Below are positions 8,608 through 16,995 of a stretch of DNA of 52,648 bases, in pieces. The DNA lies in contig JAJDAC010000013.1 of NCBI GenBank assembly GCA_029262065.1, positions 1-52,648 on the forward strand, read 5' to 3'. Numbering within the stretch: the first letter of the stretch is position 1; each line of letters starts with the position of its first letter. The position numbers and the translations under genes are program-made. Under the pieces are notes generated by a model that ran no database searches, was not told where the DNA came from, and saw only the letters and a list, made by a program, of their open reading frames with translations. This DNA is from Candidatus Krumholzibacteriota bacterium (GTDB lineage Bacteria > Krumholzibacteriota > Krumholzibacteriia > JAJRXK01).

Positions 8608-10509
8608 ATGGAAACCGTTCGACTGCGCATCCTGCTCATTGATGACGATGACGACGATCACGTCATCCTTCGCGACGTGATTCGAGAGTCCGATCTGGAC
8701 GCGGATCTGGTCGGCGCGACGTCGTTCGACCTCGGCGTCGAACACCTGGGAACGGGCGATTTCGACGTGTGCCTGGTCGACTATCGATTGGGCGCACGAA
8801 CGGGGGTGGATCTCCTGATTCTGGCTCGAGACCAGGCGTGGTCGACGCCCATGATCTTGCTGACGGGACAGGATACCTCGGAGGTCGATGTATCCGCGCT
8901 GCGGTCGGGAGCTGAAGACTACCTGGTGAAGAGCGAGCTGACGGCGTCGTTGTTGAGTCGTGCGGTACGGTATGCCATTGAACGCGCCAAGGTGAATCAG
9001 AGACTGCGCGACAGCGAAGATCGCTACGCCCTGGCGGCGCGTGGCGCCAACGATGGAATCTGGGATTGGGACCTTCGCAGCGACGAGATCTTCTACTCCG
9101 ATCGGTGGAAGTCCATGCTTGGGCATACTGCCGATGAAATCGCCCCCAATATCGTGGAATGGTTCGATCGCGTGCATCCCAAGGACCAGGATCGGTTGCG
9201 CGAAGAACTCGAAGCTCATATTCGGGGAGGCACGCCTTCATTTCGATGCGAACACCGCATGCGACACCGCGACGGAACCTACCTCTGGGTTCTGAATCGG
9301 GGCGTTGCAGTACGAGATGGCCAAGGAAGGTCGTACCGGGTTGCCGGCTCCCAGACAGACGTCAGTAGCCGACGCGAACAGGAAGAAGAGCTTCTGAGTC
9401 ACGTGACACACGAGCTGCGAACGCCATTGAACGCGCTGTACCAGTACACGAGTCTTGTGTACGACGGGGTTCTCGGAGACCTGGCCCCCAAACAGAAAGA
9501 GATTCTGGGCCGCGCGCTTCAAAACGTCGATCAACTCAAGGCCATGATCGGCGATCTCATGCATAGTACACGCATCCAGAACGGCAAGTTTGCCGTGGAA
9601 CCAATACCGATGTACCTGCCGAAGCTCATCGATGAGTCACTCAATTCGCTGCGCCCGTCGGCCACGATGAAGGGAATCGAACTGCTCACTTCGCTCGATT
9701 CGCAGTTACCGCCGGTGTTCGGTGACCCCGATCGGATCCGGCAAATCCTGATAAACCTGTGCGACAACGCCATGAAATTTACCGACCCAGGGGGGACGAT
9801 AACCATTTTCGCCGGCGAGTCGGCGGCGGAACCCGCAATGGCGTGCATTTCCGTGCGCGATACCGGTTGTGGAATAAGCGCTGAGGCAACCCAGGTCGTT
9901 TTCGAGCGCTTGAACCAGGCGCAGGCCAGTACCGAGGCCAGCCGCAAGGGTCTGGGGCTTGGCCTCCACATTTGCAAGGAGATCGCGCGTCGCCAAGGCG
10001 GTCGGATCTGGGTCGAGAGCGAATTGGGCGTGGGCAGCGAGTTTTTCGTCACCGTTCCCTTGTTTCGCGTGGCGCGAATGTTGGAAGACACCTTGCCCGC
10101 CGTTCCCGACGACGCGGATTGTATCTCGGTGCTCGAACTCTATCTGGATTCCGACGGCCAACGCCCATTGCCCAAAGAGGTGCTCCGGGACGCCCAGGCG
10201 ATTGCCACGGGAAGTATCATTGCTGAGTTGGACGTGGTCATTCCGACGTGGGGAGGCCATGACGAAGAACCCGTCCTTCGGGTTGTTTCGTACTGTGATT
10301 CGGCGGGCGCCCACGCCATGGCCGAACGGCTTGGAAAACGCTTTGCCCAGGAAGGATCCTTCCGGTGGGCCAGCGCAAGCCTGAAGGTCGATACCTTGGC
10401 GATCCCTCCCAGAGAGGACCGAGCTGGTCCAAAAGAAAGACTAAAGCAGTGTGTTGGGCTGGTCGAAAACCATCTCGAGTCCCGGAGCCCATCTCTGATA
10501 GGAGTTTGA
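8608..10509 (+). CDS. Receiver-PAS-histidine kinase with C-terminal extension
   Basis: The 633-residue protein has an N-terminal receiver (about 5-125; IDDDDDDH, phospho-Asp in CLVDYRLG, Lys in YLVKSE), a PAS/PAC domain (about 135-255; WDWDLRSDEIFY, HPKDQDR, RHRDGTYLW), HisKA (about 260-325; LLSHVTHELRTPLNAL) and HATPase (about 370-485; NLCDNAMKF, DTGCGIS, GLGLGLHI). After the ATPase domain about 145 residues remain that match no domain I recognise. They are acidic and contain a short beta-like stretch near the end. An in-frame reading extends into the previous gene, but the ATG at 8608, five bases after the previous stop, begins right before the receiver and is preferred. The kinase's own receiver suggests input from another kinase, probably the one upstream. 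Confidence 0.9.
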   Translation: METVRLRILLIDDDDDDHVILRDVIRESDLDADLVGATSFDLGVEHLGTGDFDVCLVDYRLGARTGVDLLILARDQAWSTPMILLTGQDTSEVDVSALRSGAEDYLVKSELTASLLSRAVRYAIERAKVNQRLRDSEDRYALAARGANDGIWDWDLRSDEIFYSDRWKSMLGHTADEIAPNIVEWFDRVHPKDQDRLREELEAHIRGGTPSFRCEHRMRHRDGTYLWVLNRGVAVRDGQGRSYRVAGSQTDVSSRREQEEELLSHVTHELRTPLNALYQYTSLVYDGVLGDLAPKQKEILGRALQNVDQLKAMIGDLMHSTRIQNGKFAVEPIPMYLPKLIDESLNSLRPSATMKGIELLTSLDSQLPPVFGDPDRIRQILINLCDNAMKFTDPGGTITIFAGESAAEPAMACISVRDTGCGISAEATQVVFERLNQAQASTEASRKGLGLGLHICKEIARRQGGRIWVESELGVGSEFFVTVPLFRVARMLEDTLPAVPDDADCISVLELYLDSDGQRPLPKEVLRDAQAIATGSIIAELDVVIPTWGGHDEEPVLRVVSYCDSAGAHAMAERLGKRFAQEGSFRWASASLKVDTLAIPPREDRAGPKERLKQCVGLVENHLESRSPSLIGV

Positions 10510-10514
10510 ACGCC

Positions 10515-10898
10515 ATGAGCAAGACCGTGCTGCTGATCGAGGACGATCCCGATACCCAGATGGGTTTGAAGCTCCGCCTGGAGTTCAGCGACTACGAGGT
10601 TCACATTGCCTCAGATGGCGTATCAGCGATCTCGCTGGCCCGGACGGTCAAACCGGATCTCATTCTCCTGGATCTGGGCTTGCCGGCGGGCGATGGGTAC
10701 GTAGTCATGGAGCGTTTGAAAGCCCTGGGGGGCGTCTCGACCGTTCCCATCGTCGTGCTTACAGCCCGCGTCGCGGCCACCAACAAGGATCGCTCCATCG
10801 AGGCGGGCGCATCCGCGTTCTTGACCAAGCCAGTGGACAACGCCGAGTTGGTCGGCACCATTGATCGGCTCACTGGGCGCAATCGCATGATGGTGTAG
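10515..10898 (+). CDS. Single-domain response regulator
   Basis: The 127-residue protein is a receiver only: acidic pair in LIEDDPDTQ, phospho-acceptor Asp in LILLDLGLPAGDGY, Thr in VLTARV and Lys in FLTKPVDN. It starts at an ATG five bases after the stop of the preceding kinase gene and is preceded by AGGAG with an 11-base spacer, closing the four-gene two-component operon. No DNA-binding domain is present, so it probably relays phosphate or acts by protein contact. A strong hairpin follows the stop. Confidence 0.92.
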   Translation: MSKTVLLIEDDPDTQMGLKLRLEFSDYEVHIASDGVSAISLARTVKPDLILLDLGLPAGDGYVVMERLKALGGVSTVPIVVLTARVAATNKDRSIEAGASAFLTKPVDNAELVGTIDRLTGRNRMMV

Positions 10899-10910
10899 GT
10901 CGGGATACAA

Positions 10911-10944
10911 CGAGACCCCGCCCGACGAATCGGACGGGGCCTCG
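10911..10944. terminator. GC-rich hairpin between convergent genes, likely bidirectional terminator
   Basis: Bases 10911-10925 pair with 10930-10944 around a four-base loop, giving 13 pairs and two mismatches with a core of four G-C pairs. It sits in the 77-base gap between the response regulator (plus) and the cytochrome gene (minus). There is no T-tract, so termination would rely on the stem alone or on Rho. Confidence 0.6.
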
Positions 10945-10975
10945 CGCTTCGCGGCGGCCGGGTTCGCCGCAGGAG

Positions 10976-12643
10976 CTAGTTACCCAGCGTCACTTTCTGA
11001 CTGCGGGACTTCGAGCCCGCGTCCAGCCGGATCAGGTACTGGCCGTGCGCGGCTCTTGAGCCATCATTTGTCCGACCATCCCAGGTAGCTACGTACTCGC
11101 CCGGAGCCCGAACCCGGTTCTCCAGAACGGCCACTCGGCGACCTCGCAGGTCGAACACCGAAACCATGACTTTTTCCATGGCGGGTAGCGAGTACTGGAT
11201 GCTCATCTCGCCCGAGAATGGATTTGGCCACGCCGGCGCCAATGCCACGTTGGTCAGGGCATTGGTCTCGTCGACGTCGAACGGGCCGTACCAGGTAGTA
11301 CTCTCGGTCTCGATGGCTTGCAGCCAGTAGGTCAAGGCCTCCGAAGGTGCCGAACGATCGGTGAACGCGAACTGCTCGTCTCCGTTTACGGGCTGGTTCG
11401 TGACTTCGACGCGATCACCGTTCCAGGTTTCTCGGTACACCCTGAAGTCGGCCGTGCCGTTCATCCGCCAGCGCAGTTGGACGGACAATCCGTCACGCTG
11501 GGCCTGGAAGCCGCTCAGCACGATGGGTACGGGGTGGTTGTTGTGGATGCCCGCCGCGTACAGCGAGGCGTCCTGAAGAGTCAAGCCGTCGCCCACATCT
11601 TCGTGACAGCCCAGGCAAGCGTAATCCAGGGTGACGAACGCGTTCCCGTCCAGGTCCTGGTTCCAGAACGTGCTTCCGCCGTCTTCGTAGGTGTTGTCCG
11701 CGGCGGCGGTCGGGTCGGTCATGATTGCGAACAGGTGCCCTCGGATATCGCCGGTGTAGGTGTTGAACGACTGGCCGGATTTACCCGTGAACGGCATGTG
11801 GCAATCGATACAATCTACGTTGGCCATTCCGGCGACGCGGTAGAACCCATTGGCCTGGTCGCCCGAGTGGCAGTCGACGCACTCTTTGATGGTGCCGCCA
11901 TCGTTGTACACGACCGAACGGTGGGGGTTGTGGCAGGTATTGCAGTCCAGCATGACGCTGTGGGGGGAGTGGCTGAAATCTTCCGACTGCTGGTGGTGGC
12001 GCATGAAGCCACCCGACCACGGCATGCGGAATCCAGCATCACGGAAATGGCAGTCCGCGCAGTCTTTGCCCCCCGGAGGCGAGACGTCGCCGAAACTGGC
12101 TACGTGGTCGCTGCTGGGTCCGTGGCACGCTTCACAGCGGACCCCATCCTGGGCCCAGGTGCCCACCAAGCCAGTCAAGCCATGCTGATTCCCCGTGGGT
12201 TCGTAGCCCGTCGTGTGACACTGGCCGCAGTTGAACGGACGCTGCTCGCCAGGGTGATACGGAACCCATTCTTCCTTCAGCACGTTCCATTGGGTCGTGT
12301 CGTCGATGTCTCCCGTCCAGATGAATCCCTGGCGGTCTATGAATCGCGTCTTCCAATAGAAATTTCCGATCACGTATTCCACATCGCTCCAGTCCAACTG
12401 CATGTTGTTGGCGCTGGGGAGCGGGGGAACCGGAGTGTGTGGCCACGCATCAGGGGCCGGAGTCTGGCCCTCGGTGCGGAAGATCTTCCATGGATGGCCG
12501 GAGTTCATGTACCCGTCGAAGAAGCCTTGACTGGGGTTGTTGGCGTGACAGGTGCCGCAAACCTGGTCTCCTTCGTAGGTTTGCGCCAGCGCCGTAGCGC
12601 TGAAAAAGAACAACGGCAGGACGAGCAGCAGTAACGACTTCAT
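10976..12643 (-). CDS. Secreted octaheme c-type cytochrome with C-terminal sorting tail
   Basis: The 555-residue protein has a signal peptide (1-20) and eight CxxCH heme sites, in order CGTCH, CGQCH, CEACH, CADCH, CNTCH, CVDCH, CIDCH and CLGCH. Spacing and adjacent histidines resemble the NapC/NrfB/octaheme multiheme cytochromes that store or pass electrons outside the cytoplasm. Residues about 470-555 form a beta-sandwich tail (PAWPNPFSGEMSIQYSLP, FDLRGRRVAVLE, a terminal KVTLGN) like the FlgD-Ig/type-9 sorting tails of Bacteroidota-related phyla. This suggests export across the outer membrane. The start at 12643 is supported by GGGAGGAAAGG immediately upstream; a longer reading would put 43 residues before the signal peptide. 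A role in extracellular electron transfer or as a reductase is possible. Confidence 0.92.
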   Translation of the reverse strand: MKSLLLLVLPLFFFSATALAQTYEGDQVCGTCHANNPSQGFFDGYMNSGHPWKIFRTEGQTPAPDAWPHTPVPPLPSANNMQLDWSDVEYVIGNFYWKTRFIDRQGFIWTGDIDDTTQWNVLKEEWVPYHPGEQRPFNCGQCHTTGYEPTGNQHGLTGLVGTWAQDGVRCEACHGPSSDHVASFGDVSPPGGKDCADCHFRDAGFRMPWSGGFMRHHQQSEDFSHSPHSVMLDCNTCHNPHRSVVYNDGGTIKECVDCHSGDQANGFYRVAGMANVDCIDCHMPFTGKSGQSFNTYTGDIRGHLFAIMTDPTAAADNTYEDGGSTFWNQDLDGNAFVTLDYACLGCHEDVGDGLTLQDASLYAAGIHNNHPVPIVLSGFQAQRDGLSVQLRWRMNGTADFRVYRETWNGDRVEVTNQPVNGDEQFAFTDRSAPSEALTYWLQAIETESTTWYGPFDVDETNALTNVALAPAWPNPFSGEMSIQYSLPAMEKVMVSVFDLRGRRVAVLENRVRAPGEYVATWDGRTNDGSRAAHGQYLIRLDAGSKSRSQKVTLGN

Positions 12644-12833
12644 TGCCTTTCCTCCCGGCCGGATTGAGAGTTGATCACGGCTAGAGAATAGGAGCAGGCA
12701 CCTCGGTTGGAAGCGGCCAATAATGTGATTTGAGTTCGCCGCTGTAGCGCATTTGTGATCGCGCGGGAACAATTTGACCGGTGGCGGTTTTGCGGGGCGG
12801 CGTTGGTGAACCGGCGGCCGTGGTCGGGGTCTC

Positions 12834-14375
12834 CTAGTGCAGAACGACTACGCGAGTTGACCCTCGGCGCCCTCCGGCCTCCACCCTCACGTAGTACACG
12901 CCAGCGGCAACTCTTGCGCCTTGCTCATCGACACCGGCCCATTGCGCGAAGTGTCGACCGGCGTCGCGTTCGCTGTTTTCCAGCGTGCGCACGCGTTTGC
13001 CGGAAACATCGTGCACGGTGACGTTCACGCTGGAGCGGAACGGCAGTTCAAAAGACACGGTCGCAATGCTCGTTGGTCCACCCAATGGGTTGGGCGCGCT
13101 GGGATAGACGCGGAGTGAAGTGGCGTTGGGCGCAATGACCTCGGGGTGCTCGGGATCGGAAATGCCCAGTCCGTTACAGCCCGGGCCGGCGTTTACCGGA
13201 ATGCCGATCGTTGCGTTGCAGGTGTTGTTTCGGGGCAGCAAGGGAGAGTCGTTACTCACCTCGAGAATGGCCAGCCCTGTCGAACAGAAGTTCGGGTTCT
13301 CCGACATGTTGCCGTTTTCGCCCAGGTGCTGGGCCATCGACGCCGTCCAATTGCCACCCAGGTTGGCGAAGGAATCGTTGCAGGTCACGGTTTCCTGAAC
13401 GTCTTGTTCCAGGAAGAAGGCGGGCCCGGGGCGATTGGATGCCACAAGGTTGTGGTGGAAGTCCAACTGGGCGACGCCGTCTCCGACGGCGGGATTCACC
13501 GCCATGTACACGGCGGCACCGGAACTTTCGTTTCCGCGAAAGATATTGCCGTACACTTCACCCGGTTTCGCGTTCACGGTGATGAACGCGCTGCCGCCAG
13601 ACTCTGACGAGTTGTTGATGAACAGGCTGTTTCGCAGGATGAACTTGTTGTTGTAGCAATACAGGCCGCCACCCAGCCCGTAGGCGCCGGTCTGTACTTG
13701 TTCGACGGCTTCGTTGCCCTCAAAGACGCAGTCTTCGACGATGCTTTCCTTGAAGCTGTTGATGATGAGCATGCCGCCGCCGGCCAACGATCGATTGTTC
13801 AGGAAGCGACAGCTTCGAAACGTGATACTGCTAACCCCTCCCGCCCATACGCCTCCCCCGGTATCGGCGTAGTTGTTGTCGAACACGATGTCTTCCAGAA
13901 GCGGGTATACCAGATGCATGGCCAATCCCCCGCCCTCGGTCGGGAAGGGGCGTTGGGGTACGACAGGCGCCACGCCGTTGCGTATGGTGAAGCCGCGCAA
14001 CATGAACTCGACTGGCTCGTCGGGCACGTTGTTTCCGTTGGCGAACATCACCCGGCCCTGGAACTGGGCGTCGAGAATGGTCTGGGCCGAGCCCATCTCC
14101 GATTCGAAGGTCACCCCGCGGGGCTGGTCCACCCACAACACCACCATTCCGTGATTCGTGTCGTTGCCGGGTCCCTGGTTTGCCCAGGTGTATTCGCCGG
14201 GGCCGACGAGAACCGTGTCGCCGTACTCGGCGGCATCGACTGCTTCCTGGATGCGAGTGAAGTCACCGCTACCGTCCAAGCGTACCAGCCAGGTGCGAGC
14301 CAGGGCGGTTGTGGTCAGAGCAGTAAGTGCAAACACTAGCAGGGCACCGAAGGCGAGGTGCGAGCGGAGGGCCAC
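12834..14375 (-). CDS. Secreted right-handed beta-helix protein with C-terminal sorting tail
   Basis: The 513-residue protein begins with a signal peptide (about 1-26), then DGSGDFTRIQEAVDAAEYGDTV, the classic N-cap of pectin-lyase-like parallel beta helices. Many short Gly/Asn-rich coils follow (GGGLAM, GGGVWAGG, GGGMLI, GGGLYCY), consistent with helix rungs. The last 85 residues are a sorting-type tail (VYPSAPNPLGGPTSIATVSF, VHDVSGKRVRTLE, final RVVVLH). No catalytic set of a pectate lyase was identified, so a structural or glycan-binding role is as likely as an enzymatic one. It lies upstream of the octaheme cytochrome on the same strand with 190 bases between, so the two may be separate units. 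Confidence 0.88.
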   Translation of the reverse strand: MALRSHLAFGALLVFALTALTTTALARTWLVRLDGSGDFTRIQEAVDAAEYGDTVLVGPGEYTWANQGPGNDTNHGMVVLWVDQPRGVTFESEMGSAQTILDAQFQGRVMFANGNNVPDEPVEFMLRGFTIRNGVAPVVPQRPFPTEGGGLAMHLVYPLLEDIVFDNNYADTGGGVWAGGVSSITFRSCRFLNNRSLAGGGMLIINSFKESIVEDCVFEGNEAVEQVQTGAYGLGGGLYCYNNKFILRNSLFINNSSESGGSAFITVNAKPGEVYGNIFRGNESSGAAVYMAVNPAVGDGVAQLDFHHNLVASNRPGPAFFLEQDVQETVTCNDSFANLGGNWTASMAQHLGENGNMSENPNFCSTGLAILEVSNDSPLLPRNNTCNATIGIPVNAGPGCNGLGISDPEHPEVIAPNATSLRVYPSAPNPLGGPTSIATVSFELPFRSSVNVTVHDVSGKRVRTLENSERDAGRHFAQWAGVDEQGARVAAGVYYVRVEAGGRRGSTRVVVLH

Positions 14376-14430
14376 GTCAAGGCCTCCTGGGGTCAGAGAG
14401 AGGGGGATGGGGTCCGACCATCGCCATTAT

Positions 14431-14447
14431 ATCGTGAAAGTCACGAT
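14431..14447. promoter_or_regulatory. Perfect 7-bp inverted repeat, operator-like
   Basis: Bases 14431-14437 (atcgtga) and 14441-14447 (tcacgat) are perfect inverted copies around a three-base centre. They lie in the 159-base divergent gap between the beta-helix gene and the GAF hybrid kinase, where a shared regulator could bind. The spacing fits a dimeric helix-turn-helix regulator. No regulator gene is adjacent. Confidence 0.4.
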
Positions 14448-14534
14448 CCAGGGAATCCCCTCGTCCCAAACTTCAATGGCCCCCCTCAGCCAGCGTACGA
14501 TTTATGGAAGTTTTGCTAAAGATCGCCGCCAACC

Positions 14535-16298
14535 GTGTCGAAACCTCCCAAGGCCCAGAATCAGCTTCCTGTCACTGGAGACCACGCAACCGTGATCGAG
14601 CCCAAGACTCCCGACGACGAACAGAGTCGCCTAGCCGCTCTGCACTTCCTTGAAATCCTCGATACGCGGTCCGAAGAACGCTTCGACCGTATCACTGCCC
14701 TTGCCTGTGACCTGTTGAAGGTGCCCATCTGCCTGATCAGTCTGGTTGATGAGGGACGGCAGTGGTTCAAGTCGCGACAGGGGCTGGATGCCACGGAAAC
14801 CCCGCGAGATATCTCTTTTTGTGGTCACGCGATCCTCGACGGGGATACGTTCATCGTTGAGGACGCGTCCCGCGATGACCGGTTCGCAGACAATCCGTTG
14901 GTTGCAAGCGATCCCAACATTCGCTTCTACGCCGGGGCACCGCTGGCCACGACCGATGGCCACCGCATAGGAACCTTGTGCATCATCGATCGCCAGCCCA
15001 AGCAACTCGACGTGGCCGACCAGAGGATCCTCGAGAATCTGGCCGAAATCGTGGAAAGCGAACTTCGGTCACGCGAGGAAATCCGGTTGTACAACCAACA
15101 GTTGGAAGAAGCGAAGCGTCGAATACGTGACAACGCCGACGTGAAACTTCAGTTCCTGGCTACCATGAGCCACGAGATTCGCACGCCGATGACGTCCATG
15201 TTGGGGTACCTCGAACTTCTCGAAGAAGCTTCGCCGGAAGACCATACGGAGTATGTCGGAATCATGAAAAGCAGCGGTGAGCAATTGCTTTCGCTGATCA
15301 ACGAAATCCTCGATCACTCCAAGGTCGAAGCCGGGCAGATGCGGGCCGAACGGGTGTCCGTGGAAACGACTTCGGCATTGAGCGACGTGGTAAAGCTCAT
15401 GCGGGTGCGCGCCGAGCAGAAGGGCATTGCCTTGACCCTTCGGTTCGATGGTCAGTTGCCCGCGCTCATTCAGACCGATCCGATCCGCCTGCGTCAGATT
15501 CTCGTGAACTTGGTGGGGAACGCGGTCAAGTTCACCGAGTCAGGCATCGTGGAGGTAGTAGCCTCGTTCGACGCGACGGGCGAACGCCCGATGCTCTCGA
15601 TGGCCGTGCACGATTCCGGAATCGGAATAAGCCCCGAACATCTGGACGGGATCTTCGAGCCGTTTGCCCAAGCCGAAGACAGTATTTCGCGGCGCTATGG
15701 TGGTACCGGGTTGGGGTTGTCGCTTTCGCGGCAGCTGGCGGAATTGCTGGGTGGATCGATCGAAGTAGAAAGCACCTTGGGCCGGGGAAGCGTATTCAGT
15801 CTGAGCATCGACGCGGGGGCCCATGAGGGCATCCGCTCCAACGACGATCTCCTGGCGCATTCGGCTCGGACGGAGCAGAGACACGTAGCTGGTGAAATCT
15901 CTGGCCGTGTCTTGATTGCCGATGACCAGCCGGTCAACCAACGGCTCCTGGAGAAAATCCTCCAGACGCATGACCTGCATTCACAGAGTGTGGCCGACGG
16001 TGCGCAAGCCGTGGAAGTTGCAATGAGAGCCAAGGACGCTGGCGAGGCCTTCGATCTGATCCTGATGGATATGGTGATGCCGGTTCTGGACGGGTATACC
16101 GCCACGAGCCGCCTCCGAGCGGAGGGTTATCGCGGGCCGATCGTCGCCTTGACCGCCAATACCCAGGAGACCGATCGGGAGAAGTGCCTCCGTTCGGGTT
16201 GCGATGAGTTCCTCACCAAGCCATTCGACAGAGCTGAGTTGGATCGCGTGTTGATGCGTTTCCTGGCTACGAGCTCGCCGAAGCCAGCCGGGGTCTAG
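14535..16298 (+). CDS. GAF-domain hybrid histidine kinase with C-terminal receiver
   Basis: The 587-residue cytoplasmic protein has a GAF domain (about 30-185), a short coiled coil (about 185-205), HisKA (about 205-270; phospho-acceptor His in FLATMSHEIRTPM), HATPase (about 315-430; NLVGNAVKF, DSGIGIS, GTGLGLSL) and a receiver (about 455-575; ADDQPVNQ, phospho-Asp in LILMDMVMP, Lys in FLTKPFD). Its GAF is strongly similar to that of the kinase at 6980 (shared DISFCGHAI, RFADNPLV, GTLC-IDRQP), showing duplication followed by swapping of downstream domains. GTG at 14535 is the likely start; GTG at 14592 is an alternative. There is no HPt here, so it probably works with a separate HPt such as that at the left edge. 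Confidence 0.92.
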   Translation: MSKPPKAQNQLPVTGDHATVIEPKTPDDEQSRLAALHFLEILDTRSEERFDRITALACDLLKVPICLISLVDEGRQWFKSRQGLDATETPRDISFCGHAILDGDTFIVEDASRDDRFADNPLVASDPNIRFYAGAPLATTDGHRIGTLCIIDRQPKQLDVADQRILENLAEIVESELRSREEIRLYNQQLEEAKRRIRDNADVKLQFLATMSHEIRTPMTSMLGYLELLEEASPEDHTEYVGIMKSSGEQLLSLINEILDHSKVEAGQMRAERVSVETTSALSDVVKLMRVRAEQKGIALTLRFDGQLPALIQTDPIRLRQILVNLVGNAVKFTESGIVEVVASFDATGERPMLSMAVHDSGIGISPEHLDGIFEPFAQAEDSISRRYGGTGLGLSLSRQLAELLGGSIEVESTLGRGSVFSLSIDAGAHEGIRSNDDLLAHSARTEQRHVAGEISGRVLIADDQPVNQRLLEKILQTHDLHSQSVADGAQAVEVAMRAKDAGEAFDLILMDMVMPVLDGYTATSRLRAEGYRGPIVALTANTQETDREKCLRSGCDEFLTKPFDRAELDRVLMRFLATSSPKPAGV

Positions 16299-16332
16299 TC
16301 GCGGGGCCTCGCCCTTGACCGCGGCTGCTGGA

Positions 16333-16361
16333 TTGAAGCTCGTCGTCCAGACGGCTATACT
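16333..16361 (+). promoter_or_regulatory. Sigma-70-like promoter for the hemerythrin gene
   Basis: TTGAAG at 16333-16338 and TATACT at 16356-16361 are separated by the optimal 17 bases. The predicted transcript start is about 40 bases before the ATG at 16408. It is one of the better promoter matches seen in the window. Confidence 0.5.
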
Positions 16362-16407
16362 GGGAGATCCATTCCACCAATCCTCAGTTGACCCCGGACC
16401 GGAATCC

Positions 16408-16980
16408 ATGCCTGACACGATCATTTTCCTACAGCTCGAGCACGGTACCATCGCGCGACTTCTGGCTCTGGTTCAGAAGCTGGGAGAAAGAATCGAGGCG
16501 GGAGAAGAACCCGATTTCGATTTGTTGACCATGTTGATGGAATATTTCCAGGACTATCCCGATGCCTGCCATCACCCCAAGGAAGACCTGGTGTTTCGAG
16601 CCTTGAAGCAGCGTCATCCAGAGGCGGCTGGCAAATTGGATGACCTTCTGGGTGACCATCGGGAGCTTGAGGCGCTCACCGACCGCACTGCGGGCCTGGT
16701 TTCCCGTTCGAGTCGTGAAGACAAGTCCGGCGCCTCGCGTAAGTTGTTGGCCGAGGGTTTGACGCAATTCACCCGTGAGTACTGGCGGCACCTTCGGGCC
16801 GAGGAAGAGCATTTTTTCCCCGCGGCCAGTCGCCATTTGACGCGCGAGGATTGGGACATCATCGACTTCACGCTCTTCGATCGAAGCGATCCCATGTATC
16901 ACGAGTCGACCGAGAGCCGTTTCAAGAAGCTGCGTGATCTCATTTGGGATGCCGCGTCTGACGATCAGCCGAGGACTTAG
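16408..16980 (+). CDS. Hemerythrin HHE-domain protein
   Basis: The 190-residue, mostly helical protein carries the metal-binding His/Glu set of hemerythrins: LQLEHGTI (His near 11), DACHHPKEDLVF, GDHREL and RHLRAEEEHFFP. The spacing of helices fits a four-helix bundle with a di-iron centre. Bacterial HHE proteins bind oxygen or nitric oxide or take part in repair of iron-sulfur damage. The family usually uses this core at 140-190 residues, so the ATG at 16408 is preferred over a longer reading from 16315. A promoter-like sequence lies just upstream. The next gene begins 15 bases downstream and may be co-transcribed. Confidence 0.9.
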   Translation: MPDTIIFLQLEHGTIARLLALVQKLGERIEAGEEPDFDLLTMLMEYFQDYPDACHHPKEDLVFRALKQRHPEAAGKLDDLLGDHRELEALTDRTAGLVSRSSREDKSGASRKLLAEGLTQFTREYWRHLRAEEEHFFPAASRHLTREDWDIIDFTLFDRSDPMYHESTESRFKKLRDLIWDAASDDQPRT

Positions 16981-16995
16981 GCGAACCGCCTCCTT

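Noticed and set aside
11318-12634. 438-residue plus-strand frame
   Set aside because: It lies antisense to the octaheme cytochrome gene, which has eight CxxCH motifs, a signal peptide and a strong ribosome site.
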